From Corynebacterium gerontici (GTDB taxonomy: Bacteria; Actinomycetota; Actinomycetes; Mycobacteriales; Mycobacteriaceae): a DNA stretch of 64,000 nucleotides. Position 1 is the stretch's first letter. Each line of letters opens with the position of its first letter. The notes below the pieces were generated by a model, which did no database searches, was not told where the DNA came from, and saw only the letters and a list, made by a program, of their open reading frames with translations. The stretch is from NCBI RefSeq assembly GCF_003813985.1, contig NZ_CP033897.1, forward strand, positions 1,674,001 through 1,738,000. Direction: 5' to 3'. Position numbers and translations under genes: made by a program. Below, in pieces: positions 29,336-38,066 of the stretch.

Positions 29336-30466
29336 ATGGATTTTCCGAGTTATGAGCAGTTGAGCAAGCGCGGCACGATGAAGTGGAGCAGACACTCCAG
29401 CGACGTGATTCCGCTGTGGGTTGCGGAGTCCGATTTTTCCACGTGCCCGCCCATCCACGAGGCGATGCGCCGCGCAGTTGAGGAAGAACGCTTCGGATAC
29501 CCGCCCTCGCCCGAGGGACTTCAGCAAGCATGCGCGAACTTCCACCGCGAACGCTACAGCTTTGATGCCCGCCCCGAATGGATCTTCCCACTGCCCGACG
29601 TGGTGCGCGGCCTTTACGTGGGGATCAACGAATTCACCGAACCCGGCTCGCCCGTGGTGGTACTCACCCCCGCGTACCCGCCCTTCTATCAAGTGCTCCA
29701 GGCGTGCGGCCGCGAGGGCATCTTCATCGACGTCTCCGAGGGGCTCGACTTCGACGCGCTCGACCGCGCCTTCAATGCGGCCGGTGCGATGCTGCTGTGC
29801 AATCCTCACAACCCCCTCGGATTTGCGTGGTCACGCGAGCAGCTCGAGCGCATTGTTGAGCTGGCGCAACGCCACAATGTGCGTTTGCTTGTCGACGAAA
29901 TCCACGCGCCCCTCGTCTACGAAGGCACCCACGTGGCCGCCGCCAGCATCTCCGAGGCCGCCGCCAATCGCTGCATCACCATCACAGCCACCTCGAAAGC
30001 ATGGAACACCGCAGGTCTGAAGTGCGCGCAAATTATCTTCTCTAACGCCGAAGACGTGCGCCACTGGGAATCTTTAAGCCCCGTAACCAAAGATGGTGTG
30101 TCCACCCTTGGCCTGCTGGCCGCTGAAACTGCTTACGCTAAGGGCGTGGAGTTCCTCGATGAGGAGCTGGACTATCTGCGTTCCAACCGCGACTACCTTA
30201 TGGAAGCCATCCCCCGCATGCTTCCCGGCGCCAAGGTGCGCAACATCGACGCCACCTACCTGCTGTGGATCGACTTCCGCGACTGCGGCCTGGATCTGCC
30301 AGGCGAATTCTTCCTCAACAACGCCCGCGTCGCACTCAACGAAGGCACCATGTTCGGCGACAACGGCCGAGGCTTCGCCCGCCTCAACTTTGCCACGTCC
30401 CGTGAGCTTCTCGACGAAGCCTTGCAGCGCATGGCCAACGCCCTCGCCGCACACAACGGGGAGTAA
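29336..30466 (+). CDS. aecD: Cystathionine/cysteine beta-lyase AecD (MalY/PatB type)
   Basis: PLP-dependent C-S lyase that releases thiols from cystathionine or cysteine conjugates. About 376 residues from MDFPSYEQLSKRGTMKWSRHSSDVIPLWVAESDFSTCPPI, which closely parallels C. glutamicum AecD at the N-terminus. LCNPHNPLGFAWSREQL, LLVDEIHAPLVYEG and TITATSKAWNTAGLKCAQ (PLP Lys in TSKAWN) are fold type I aminotransferase motifs. A TTG nine bases earlier is an alternative start. The aecD-brnQ order is as in C. glutamicum. Confidence 0.93.
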   Translation: MDFPSYEQLSKRGTMKWSRHSSDVIPLWVAESDFSTCPPIHEAMRRAVEEERFGYPPSPEGLQQACANFHRERYSFDARPEWIFPLPDVVRGLYVGINEFTEPGSPVVVLTPAYPPFYQVLQACGREGIFIDVSEGLDFDALDRAFNAAGAMLLCNPHNPLGFAWSREQLERIVELAQRHNVRLLVDEIHAPLVYEGTHVAAASISEAAANRCITITATSKAWNTAGLKCAQIIFSNAEDVRHWESLSPVTKDGVSTLGLLAAETAYAKGVEFLDEELDYLRSNRDYLMEAIPRMLPGAKVRNIDATYLLWIDFRDCGLDLPGEFFLNNARVALNEGTMFGDNGRGFARLNFATSRELLDEALQRMANALAAHNGE

Positions 30467-30470
30467 AGTC

Positions 30471-30536
30471 TCTCGGGCTGCTCATTGCCGCTCGCATTGA
30501 ACACATCGTCATTGCGAGCGTCCTGCATCCCCGAGA
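30471..30536. repeat. Two-step hairpin built from inverted motif B copies before brnQ
   Basis: TCTCGGG (30471-30477) pairs with CCCGAGA (30530-30536). Inside it, GCTCGCATTGA (30490-30500) pairs with TCATTGCGAGC (30509-30519) with one mismatch. The inner arms are two inverted copies of dispersed motif B. The 3' edge of the hairpin touches the GAAAGG that probably serves as the brnQ ribosome binding site. No T-run follows, so a simple terminator is unlikely. Confidence 0.75.
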
Positions 30537-30547
30537 AAGGTCCGAAC

Positions 30548-31885
30548 TTGCGCAAGCCCGCCGGTGTGATCATCCCAACCGCACTCACGTTATTCTCCAT
30601 GTTCTTCGGAGCAGGAAACCTAATTTTTCCCCCGATGCTCGGACAACTCGCTGGCGATCATTTCGCCCCGGCCATGATCGGATTCCTGCTCGGCGGCATC
30701 GGCCTCCCTGTGCTCACGGTCATCACCATGGCAATGACGGGCGCCGATGTTCGCAGCCTCGGTGCGCGCGCAGGCAACATCTTCAACATCGCCTTCTGCG
30801 TGGTGGCGTACCTGGCGGTGGGAGCCATGTACGCGATTCCTCGCACCGGTGCCGTGAGTTACTCGGCGGTGGTAGATCCAGTGCTCCAGCCGGTAGACGG
30901 CGCCAACGCGGTAGTCGCGCACGCCGGCTTCAATGCACTGTTCTTTGCCGTGGCACTGCTGCTGGCGGTGCACCCGGAAGGCATCGTGAGCGCCCTCGGC
31001 AAAGTCCTCACCCCCATATTGCTGGTGCTGTTGGTGCTCCTCGTTGGGATGGTCTTGTGGTGGTTTGGGGATACGCCCGTCGCAGCGGCGCAAGCACCCT
31101 ACGAAAACAGTCCGCTGACCGCCGGTTTCCTCGAGGGGTATCTCACCATGGATTCCATCGCCGCACTCGCCTTCGGGATCCTGGTGGTTTCAGCGTTACG
31201 CACCCGCGCTGCAACCTCTGTGCTCAAACCAGCCATTGCTGTGAGCCTCATTGCCGGAGGGCTACTCGGCGCCATCTATGTCGGCCTCGGTCTCATCGGA
31301 CTGCACTTCGACGGCCGCTTTGACGACGGGGCCGTGCTGCTTGCCCAATCCGCACACGAAGTCTTCGGCCCGTGGGGGCAACTCGTCTTCGGGCTCACGG
31401 TACTGCTTGCCTGCATGACCACAGCCGTCGGGCTGCTTGCCGCCACGAGCGAATTTTTCCACCGACTCATCCCGGGTGTGTCCTACCGGAGCTGGCTGAT
31501 CACGTTTACGCTCGTCTCTTTCGCGATCGCCAGCCTTGGGTTGTCCACGATGCTCAGCATTGCAGCGCCCTTGATTTCCTTCATCTATCCCATCGCGATC
31601 ACCCTCGTCATCGCCACGATTGCCGGGAGAATCTTCAATGCGTGCGTACGCGGATCACACGACCCCACGCTGTGGTCGTTCCGCTTCGCGGCGTGGACGG
31701 CTGCGGCGTGCTCGGCGTTCGCCGCGCTTGAGACACTCGGTGTGCCGGGCGTTTCCATCCAGTGGTTGCCGCTGGCACAACAACAGCTAACGTGGGTGGC
31801 GCCCGCGATTGTGGCCTACGCCGTTGGTTTGGTAATCGACGGCGTACGGTATCGCAAAGAGTTAGGAGAGCATCGTGCGTTATAA
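30548..31885 (+). CDS. brnQ: Branched-chain amino acid carrier BrnQ
   Basis: Na+-coupled uptake of isoleucine, leucine and valine. About 445 residues with roughly 12 membrane helices. Start taken at TTG 30548 (RKPAGVIIPTALTLFSMFFGAGNLIFPPMLGQLAG) with GAAAGG 7 bases before it. FFGAGNLIFPP is the LIVCS-family signature. A longer frame from 30485 lacks membrane character at its N-terminus. It follows aecD and overlaps the luciferase-like gene by 11 bases. Confidence 0.94.
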   Translation: MRKPAGVIIPTALTLFSMFFGAGNLIFPPMLGQLAGDHFAPAMIGFLLGGIGLPVLTVITMAMTGADVRSLGARAGNIFNIAFCVVAYLAVGAMYAIPRTGAVSYSAVVDPVLQPVDGANAVVAHAGFNALFFAVALLLAVHPEGIVSALGKVLTPILLVLLVLLVGMVLWWFGDTPVAAAQAPYENSPLTAGFLEGYLTMDSIAALAFGILVVSALRTRAATSVLKPAIAVSLIAGGLLGAIYVGLGLIGLHFDGRFDDGAVLLAQSAHEVFGPWGQLVFGLTVLLACMTTAVGLLAATSEFFHRLIPGVSYRSWLITFTLVSFAIASLGLSTMLSIAAPLISFIYPIAITLVIATIAGRIFNACVRGSHDPTLWSFRFAAWTAAACSAFAALETLGVPGVSIQWLPLAQQQLTWVAPAIVAYAVGLVIDGVRYRKELGEHRAL

Positions 31886-32798
31886 AACTTCCCTACTGGA
31901 ATTCGCCACCGTGTATGAGGGCGATTCTTCACGCGAGGCGTTGCGTCGAATAGCGAAGACGGCGCAGTTGGCTGAAGAACTTGGCTTCCACCGCCTGTGG
32001 TTCACCGAGCACCACAACATCGCTCGGGTAGCCGCCGCCTCACCGGCCGTACTGATCGCGCACGCCGCCGCGCACACCGAACAGATCCGCCTTGGATCGG
32101 GTGGGGTGATGTTGCCGAATCACGCGCCGTACACAGTTGCCGAAAATTTCGGCACGCTCGAGGCACTGCATCCCGGCCGTATTGACCTCGGGGTCGGCCG
32201 CGCTCCGGGAACCGACCCCCTGACGTTGGGCAGAGCTTTGCGACGCTCCCCCGGCGCCCCCAACTTCGACGAAGACCTCCAGGCGCTCATGGACTTCATG
32301 GACGGGCGTTCGCCGATCCCCGGGGTGCGATGCGTCCCCGCCGCCGGATCGAAAGTTCCCGTGTATCTCCTCGGCTCCTCGATGTACAGTGCGCAACTCG
32401 CTGCCCGGCTTGGACTCCCTTACGTATTCGCGTCACACTTCGCGCCCGAGCATCTTGACGCTGCGCTCGCTTGCTACCGCGCCCAATTCCAACCCGGCGC
32501 CATCGACGCCCCTTACGTCATGGCAGCGATGAACGTGCTGTGCACCAATCAACCCGAGCACATCGAACAGGTTCATGAACAACACGTCAAAGCGTTCGCC
32601 GGGCCTCACCCGAACTCGCGGGCACTGGCATTGACGATGCTCACACACTCCGCATTCGGCAATCGCGCCGAAGTCAGCGAAAAGGTGGATACGTTCATGG
32701 GGCGTACCCAAGCCAATGAGCTGATGCTCGTCAGCCGCGCCCCCGATGCACGCACGAGCGAATCTTCAATTCGTGCGTCAGCAGAGGCGCTGGGATAG
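31875..32798 (+). CDS. Luciferase-like (bacterial alkanal monooxygenase family) flavin oxidoreductase
   Basis: A 307-residue TIM-barrel flavin-dependent monooxygenase from a GTG start. RLWFTEHHNIARVAAASPAVLIAHAAAHTEQIRLGSGGVMLPNHAPYTVAENFGTLEALHPGRIDLGVGRAPGTD is the conserved block of the MsnO8/YhbW-like group. It overlaps brnQ, the order found in C. glutamicum between brnQ and ectP. The natural substrate is unknown, and light emission is not implied. Confidence 0.9.
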   Translation: MRYKTSLLEFATVYEGDSSREALRRIAKTAQLAEELGFHRLWFTEHHNIARVAAASPAVLIAHAAAHTEQIRLGSGGVMLPNHAPYTVAENFGTLEALHPGRIDLGVGRAPGTDPLTLGRALRRSPGAPNFDEDLQALMDFMDGRSPIPGVRCVPAAGSKVPVYLLGSSMYSAQLAARLGLPYVFASHFAPEHLDAALACYRAQFQPGAIDAPYVMAAMNVLCTNQPEHIEQVHEQHVKAFAGPHPNSRALALTMLTHSAFGNRAEVSEKVDTFMGRTQANELMLVSRAPDARTSESSIRASAEALG

Positions 32799-32807
32799 GC
32801 GGGCGCT

Positions 32808-32838
32808 GGACGTCGACTAGCTTTGCTTTTCGACGTCC
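32808..32838. repeat. Inverted motif A pair at the luciferase-like / ectP convergence
   Basis: GGACGTCGA (32808-32816) and TCGACGTCC (32830-32838) are perfect inverted arms, and both belong to copies of motif A (TCGACTAGC; GCTTTTCGACG). The hairpin lies between converging stop codons and covers the ectP stop. It could act as a bidirectional terminator, although no clear T-run follows on either strand. Confidence 0.75.
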
Positions 32839-34637
32839 CCCTGCACGCCCAAATCACCCTCGATCACGACGTTGCCGGGGATCACGATATTGCCGTCGGC
32901 GTCGTGCTCCAGCGCAACCACGGGCAGCTCATTGCCTTCTTCGTCGTAGCCGGGGGCTGGCATCGCCTCGTGCGCTTCAAGTTTCTCGGCGGTGTCCGTC
33001 TTCTTCCACTGACGAGTCTTGATTGCGCGCTCGGCGGCGGAATCGTCCATCATCCCCTTGACCAGGGAGTACATCATGATGAATTGCGTGATGAAGAAGG
33101 GGAACGCCACGATGATCACCACTTCCTGAAGGGTGGTGATGCCAACGCCGGGCGAAATGATGAGCAGCGCGCCAGCCACCGCGCCGATGGCAACGACCCA
33201 CAGGACCCGATACCACGTGGGTGTGACCGCTTCCTCGCCAGTGGCGAACATGTCGTTGATCATGCCGGCGGAGTCCATTGAGGTGACGAAGAAAATGATC
33301 ACCACAGCAAGCGCCAAGACACTCACGGCGCCCGTCCAGGGATACTCCTGCAGGAAGCCGAAGAGGGCGAAAGGTACATTGCCCTCCTCCACGACGGGCT
33401 TGGAGAGCATTCCAGGGTTCGCCTGCTCAATTTCGATGCCCGCACGCCCGAAAATGGCGAACCAGATCACAGAGAAGATAGCGGGCAGCGCAAGCACCCC
33501 ACCGATGTATTCGCGGACCGTGCGACCGCGGGAAATGCGTGCAACGAACATGCCCACGAAAGGCGACCAACAGATGGTCCAGGCCCAGTAAAATACGGTC
33601 CACTTGCCCTGCCAGCCGGGGTTGTCACCGAAGGAATCGGCCCAGAACATGATCTGCGGCAGTTCATTTGCATAGATGCCGAAGGATTCCGTAGCAAAAC
33701 GAACCAGGGTAAGCGTGGGGCCGGTGAAGAGTACGAAGAACATCAGCAATACCGCGAGCCCGATATTGATATTGGACAGCGTTTTAATGCCACGGTCCAA
33801 ACCCATCGCAACCGAAATGCACGCGACACCAGTGATGACCACGATGATGAGCAGCTGAGCCCAGCTCACCTCGGGCACACCCCATAGCATATTCAGGCCC
33901 GCGTTGATCTGCAGCACACCTAAGCCCACCGACACTGCGATGCCGAAGGTGGTGGCGATGATGGACAGGACGTCGATAAGCTTGCCTGGAGCGTCGTAGA
34001 TTTTGGAACCCAGAATTGGGGCGAACACCGAGCTCACGCGGGGCGGCAGCTTGCGCTTATAAATGAAGTAGCCGAGGGCCAAGCCGGGTAACGCCAAAAT
34101 CGCCCACATGTGGATGCCGAAGTGATAGAAGGTGTAGGCGAAGGCCTCGCGGATCGCCGGCTCACTCAAGGGATCGACATCCTGGCGCGGCACATTCACA
34201 GCGTGGTTGAGCGGCTCCGCCACACCCCAGAACATCAGTACCGCGCCCACGCCACCGGCGAAAAGCATGGAGAACCAGGCGGGAAGGCTGTATTCGGGCT
34301 CCCCATCGTCGTCGCCGAGACGCAAGCGGCCATAGCGTGAGACGAAAATGGCCACCAGGAAGATGAAAATTACACTCACACCAGCGATGTAGAGCCAGCC
34401 GGTGGTGCGCAGAAGCCCCTGCGCAACGGCACTGAACGCGTCGCGGGCGGTGGTGCCAAGCAGAATGGTCAGCAACACAAAAACGCCGATAAAACCTAAC
34501 GAAGCGTAAAAAATGAAGGGATCAGACTGCACACCCCAACGCTTCTTCTTTTGCGAAGCCGCCGAAGGCGCAGATAAATCATTATTTCCAGACAAAGTAA
34601 TCAACTCGTAGAACAATAGTGAGCAGAGGGCACTCAT
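32817..34637 (-). CDS. ectP: BCCT-family compatible-solute transporter EctP
   Basis: Na+-coupled uptake of ectoine, proline or glycine betaine under osmotic stress. About 606 residues, 12 membrane helices. BCCT signatures include RLGDDDGEPEYSLPAWFSMLFAGGVGAVLMFWGVAEPLNH and the Trp-rich FYWAWTICWSPFVGMFVARISRGRTVREY. Both N- and C-termini carry hydrophilic extensions (C-terminal HDADGNIVIPGNVVIEGDLGVQ), as in osmosensing BCCT carriers. Start is uncertain: ATG 34637 is given, and TTG 34595 (LSGNNDLSAPSAASQKKKRW) may be better. Synteny with brnQ and the luciferase-like gene supports EctP. Confidence 0.9.
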   Translation of the reverse strand: MSALCSLLFYELITLSGNNDLSAPSAASQKKKRWGVQSDPFIFYASLGFIGVFVLLTILLGTTARDAFSAVAQGLLRTTGWLYIAGVSVIFIFLVAIFVSRYGRLRLGDDDGEPEYSLPAWFSMLFAGGVGAVLMFWGVAEPLNHAVNVPRQDVDPLSEPAIREAFAYTFYHFGIHMWAILALPGLALGYFIYKRKLPPRVSSVFAPILGSKIYDAPGKLIDVLSIIATTFGIAVSVGLGVLQINAGLNMLWGVPEVSWAQLLIIVVITGVACISVAMGLDRGIKTLSNINIGLAVLLMFFVLFTGPTLTLVRFATESFGIYANELPQIMFWADSFGDNPGWQGKWTVFYWAWTICWSPFVGMFVARISRGRTVREYIGGVLALPAIFSVIWFAIFGRAGIEIEQANPGMLSKPVVEEGNVPFALFGFLQEYPWTGAVSVLALAVVIIFFVTSMDSAGMINDMFATGEEAVTPTWYRVLWVVAIGAVAGALLIISPGVGITTLQEVVIIVAFPFFITQFIMMYSLVKGMMDDSAAERAIKTRQWKKTDTAEKLEAHEAMPAPGYDEEGNELPVVALEHDADGNIVIPGNVVIEGDLGVQGDVEKQS

Positions 34638-34768
34638 AAACAGTAGTGGAAAAGTCGCATATTTTCTTCTCACCCACTCCTCACACCGAAGCTCAGCCTC
34701 CACTTTCATCCCGCCCCAATGTCACTTCAGTTTCATTCATCACCTCGCGAACAGTTATCCTTTTCCCC

Positions 34769-36283
34769 ATGCCCAAAACCCGACGCACCCTCGTAGCATT
34801 GCTACTGAGCAGCACAATCACCGCCTGCAGCGCCGGACACACCGCGACCCAATCCTCCGAATACTCCGCCGACGAACCCGGCACCGTCGTCATCGGGCTC
34901 AGCACCGCCCCCGCCTCCCTCGACTTCACCACCACAGCAGGCGCCGCCATCCCCCAGGCACTCATGGGCAACGTCTACGAAGGCCTCGTCCGCATCAATC
35001 AGGCCGGCCGCATTGAAGCTTCGCTCGCACAAAGCTGGGACATCTCACCCGATGGCACCCAGTACACCTTTCACCTCCGCGAAGGAGTGCGCTTCTCCAA
35101 CGGCAAGCTTTTCGACGCCTCCAGCGCCAAATTCTCCATCGATCGCGTGCAATCCGACGCCTGGACGAACGGCTTGAAAAAGCACATGGACGTCGTGCGA
35201 TCCACCGAAGCGCTGGACGATCACACGCTACGCGTGACCCTAAAACGCCGCTCCAATAGTTGGCTGTGGGACATGGGCACACTGGTGGGCGCCATGATGC
35301 ACCCCAGCGCAGTTGATTTGCTCGACACTCAACCCGTCGGCACCGGACCGTACCAAGTGGAACGTTGGGCCGTCGGTGAGTCGCTCGCATTGAAGGCGCG
35401 CTCGGACTACTGGGGGTCACATCCTTCCAATGAACGAGCAGTGCTTCGATACTTTTCCGACCCCACTACGCTCAGCAATGCGGTGCGTTCACACCAAGTC
35501 AATGCGGTCGTCGGGCTGCAGTCTCCCGAGCTTCTCGACTCCCTCCGCGCCGATCCGAACCTTGACGTTGAGGTCGGCACTACCAACGGCGAAGTACTGC
35601 TGAGCATGAACAATCAGCGCGCCCCCTTTAGCGACATTCGTGTGCGCCAAGCCGTGATGTACGGCGTTGATCGACAAGCCATCATCGACACCACGTGGGA
35701 GGGCTTCGGCGTCGACACCGGCGGCGTGCCCGCCCCACCAACCGACCCCTGGTTTTACCAATCCGATCGCTATCCCTTCGATCCACAGCGTGCGCGCGCT
35801 TTGATGGAAGAGGCGGGCGCCGTTGGCACCAACGTCACCATTTCCGTGCCTACATTGCCGTATGCAACGGCCGCATCTGAGCTGCTGTACTCACAACTCA
35901 GCGACATTGGCTTCAACGTCACCCTCGAATCAACCGAGTTTCCCGCCGTCTGGCTTTCGAAGGTCCTGAAAGGGCAAGACTACGACCTCTCCCTCATTGC
36001 GCACGTGGAAGCTCGAGACATTCCCACACTCTTTGGCACCCCCGGTTACTACTTGGGGTACGAGGACGCGCGAACTGAAGCGATACTCGACCAAGCCGAC
36101 ACCGTACCGCCAGAGGAATACGTATCCACGATGCGAGCAGCCGTCAAAAGAATCATGGAACAAGCGGCAGCCGATACGCTCTACAACCTTCCCAGCATCA
36201 TCGTCAGCGATGACGTCACTGGGATCCCGGTGAACTCGATTAGCGACGGTCTCCTCCTCGCGCCCGTGAAGAAGGAGCACTGA
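34769..36283 (+). CDS. ABC transporter substrate-binding lipoprotein (SBP_bac_5)
   Basis: A 504-residue extracellular binding protein from ATG 34769. The signal peptide MPKTRRTLVALLLSSTITAC ends in a lipobox with Cys about 20. The mature region has the family-5 signature (VRINQAGRIEASLAQSWDISPDGTQYTFHLREGVRFSNGKLFDASSAKFSIDRV) of oligopeptide/nickel binding proteins. KLFDA here is encoded by an exact motif A copy. First gene of a four-gene operon with two permeases and a double ATPase. Peptide versus nickel/opine specificity cannot be told. Confidence 0.93.
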   Translation: MPKTRRTLVALLLSSTITACSAGHTATQSSEYSADEPGTVVIGLSTAPASLDFTTTAGAAIPQALMGNVYEGLVRINQAGRIEASLAQSWDISPDGTQYTFHLREGVRFSNGKLFDASSAKFSIDRVQSDAWTNGLKKHMDVVRSTEALDDHTLRVTLKRRSNSWLWDMGTLVGAMMHPSAVDLLDTQPVGTGPYQVERWAVGESLALKARSDYWGSHPSNERAVLRYFSDPTTLSNAVRSHQVNAVVGLQSPELLDSLRADPNLDVEVGTTNGEVLLSMNNQRAPFSDIRVRQAVMYGVDRQAIIDTTWEGFGVDTGGVPAPPTDPWFYQSDRYPFDPQRARALMEEAGAVGTNVTISVPTLPYATAASELLYSQLSDIGFNVTLESTEFPAVWLSKVLKGQDYDLSLIAHVEARDIPTLFGTPGYYLGYEDARTEAILDQADTVPPEEYVSTMRAAVKRIMEQAAADTLYNLPSIIVSDDVTGIPVNSISDGLLLAPVKKEH

Positions 36284-37245
36284 TGAGCGCACTCAGTCTG
36301 CCCCGTCAGCTCACGCGTTACGCCACCACCCTTGTGATGGCTAGCGTCGCCATCTTCGTTGCGCTGCGCGTCATTCCCGGCAACCCCGCCGAAATTGCGC
36401 TCGGAGTGACGGCGACGCCGGAGAACGTCGAAAAGCTTGAGCAACAAATGGGGCTCGACCAGCCCTTGTGGCGCCAATACCTCGAATGGGTGGCCGGAAT
36501 GCTTCGGGGCGACTTCGGCACGTCAATCGTCTCCGGGACGAACATTTCCACGATGCTGCTGGATCGCCTGCAAGTCAGTCTCATTTTAGTGACTATCGCC
36601 ATGGTCCTCGCGCTCATCATGGCCGTGCCACTTGGCACATTTGCCGCGCGACGGTCCGAGCGCATTGAAGGCATGGTCGTCAGTGTGCTCAGCCAAATCG
36701 GTATCGCCATCCCGAGCTTTCTCAGCGCCATCCTGCTCATCAGTGTCTTCGCCCTCCGCCTTGGATGGGTGCCGCCGAACGGGTGGACGGTGCCGAACGA
36801 CAACTTCGGAGATTTCCTCACCCACATCATCTTGCCGTGCGTGTCTCTCGCACTCGTTCAAGGCGCAATACTCACCCGCTACATCCGCACGGCCGTACTC
36901 GATATCCTCCACCACGACTTCATGCGCACCGCACGCGCCATCGGGCTCAGCCCGGCTCAAGCTTTGCGACGCCACGGCCTCCGCAACGCCGCGCTCCCCA
37001 TCATCACCATCGCAGGCATGCAGCTCACCTCGCTGCTCATCGGTGCTGTGGTGATCGAAAAAGTCTTCGCCATTCCGGGGCTGGGCAGCATGCTGCTGAG
37101 CGCCGTGAACAACCGAGATCTGCCCACCGTGCAAACCACCGTCATGATGCTGGTTGTACTCACCATCATCGTCAATGCGATCGTCGATATTGCCTACCGA
37201 CTGATCGATCCACGCACCGAAGCGAACAGGAGTCGCCACGCATGA
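36283..37245 (+). CDS. ABC permease, DppB/OppB type
   Basis: A 320-residue inner-membrane permease with six helices. The N-terminus (ATTLVMASVAIFVALRVIPGNPAEIALGVTATPENVEKLEQQMGLDQPLWRQYLEWVAGMLRGDFGTSI) is the standard DppB/OppB pattern. ARAIGLSPAQALRRHGLRNAALPIITIAG is the EAA-type loop contacting the ATPase. Its start overlaps the binding-protein stop (TGATG) and its stop overlaps the next permease start, so all are coupled. VEKL at residue 47 is encoded by an exact motif A copy. Confidence 0.94.
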   Translation: MSALSLPRQLTRYATTLVMASVAIFVALRVIPGNPAEIALGVTATPENVEKLEQQMGLDQPLWRQYLEWVAGMLRGDFGTSIVSGTNISTMLLDRLQVSLILVTIAMVLALIMAVPLGTFAARRSERIEGMVVSVLSQIGIAIPSFLSAILLISVFALRLGWVPPNGWTVPNDNFGDFLTHIILPCVSLALVQGAILTRYIRTAVLDILHHDFMRTARAIGLSPAQALRRHGLRNAALPIITIAGMQLTSLLIGAVVIEKVFAIPGLGSMLLSAVNNRDLPTVQTTVMMLVVLTIIVNAIVDIAYRLIDPRTEANRSRHA

Positions 37246-38066
37246 AAAAGCTCAGCCTCACCGGAAAGCTCGGTCTCGTCGTCATTGCGAGCGTCTTGCT
37301 CCTTGCAGCCTTGTCGTTTGTGTGGACCCCCTACGATCCCCTGCATGCAATTCCAAACGAACGCCTCGAAAGCTCCAGCGCTCACCACCTTTTCGGAACG
37401 GATAAATACGGTCGCGACGTCTTGTCTCAAATTATGGTCGGGGCACGGATATCCCTGGCAGTAGGCCTTGTTGCCGTGTTCATCGCCGCAGCAATTGGTG
37501 TGCCTCTCGGTATCATCGCAGGCGCCAGACGAGGAATATGGGACATCATCATCATGCGGATCTCCGACGTTCTCCTGGCATTTCCTGCGCTGCTCATGGC
37601 GATCGTCGCAACCGCGACGATTGGCAGCAGCACGCTCACTGCAATGAGCGCCATAGGCATCGCATATGTTCCGACTTTTGCTCGAATGGCAAGAGCCTCC
37701 ACGATGAAAGTGATGGCAGAAGACTTCATTCTGGCAGCCCGCGACGCCGAACGGACTGAAACTTATATCGTCTTCAAGCACGTACTGCCCAACATCATTG
37801 GACTCGTCGTGGTTCAGGGATCAGTCGTATTTGGACTAGCAATCCTTGCTGAAGCCGGCTTGAGTTTCCTCGGTTTAGGCACTCCACCACCTGATCCATC
37901 GTGGGGACGCATGCTTCAAGCGGCGCAAACGTCACTATCCACCGCGCCCTGGTTGGCGATTTGGCCCGGAGCTGCAATCGCGCTGACTGTCCTCGGCTTC
38001 AATTTGTTCGGAGATAGTTTGCGAGACCAAATCGATCCCCGACACGAAGTGGATGTACGCCCATGA
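37242..38066 (+). CDS. ABC permease, DppC/OppC type
   Basis: About 274 residues from MKKLSLTGKLGLVVIASVLLLAALSFVWTPYDP. The DppC N-terminal block (PNERLESSSAHHLFGTDKYGRDVLSQIMVGARISLAVG), the EAA-type loop (RDAERTETYIVFKHVLPNIIGLVVVQG) and the C-terminal GLSFLGLGTPPPDPSWGRML are all present. A longer frame from 36765 is an artefact inside the previous gene. Overlaps of 4 bases on both sides couple it to its partners. Confidence 0.94.
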   Translation: MKKLSLTGKLGLVVIASVLLLAALSFVWTPYDPLHAIPNERLESSSAHHLFGTDKYGRDVLSQIMVGARISLAVGLVAVFIAAAIGVPLGIIAGARRGIWDIIIMRISDVLLAFPALLMAIVATATIGSSTLTAMSAIGIAYVPTFARMARASTMKVMAEDFILAARDAERTETYIVFKHVLPNIIGLVVVQGSVVFGLAILAEAGLSFLGLGTPPPDPSWGRMLQAAQTSLSTAPWLAIWPGAAIALTVLGFNLFGDSLRDQIDPRHEVDVRP

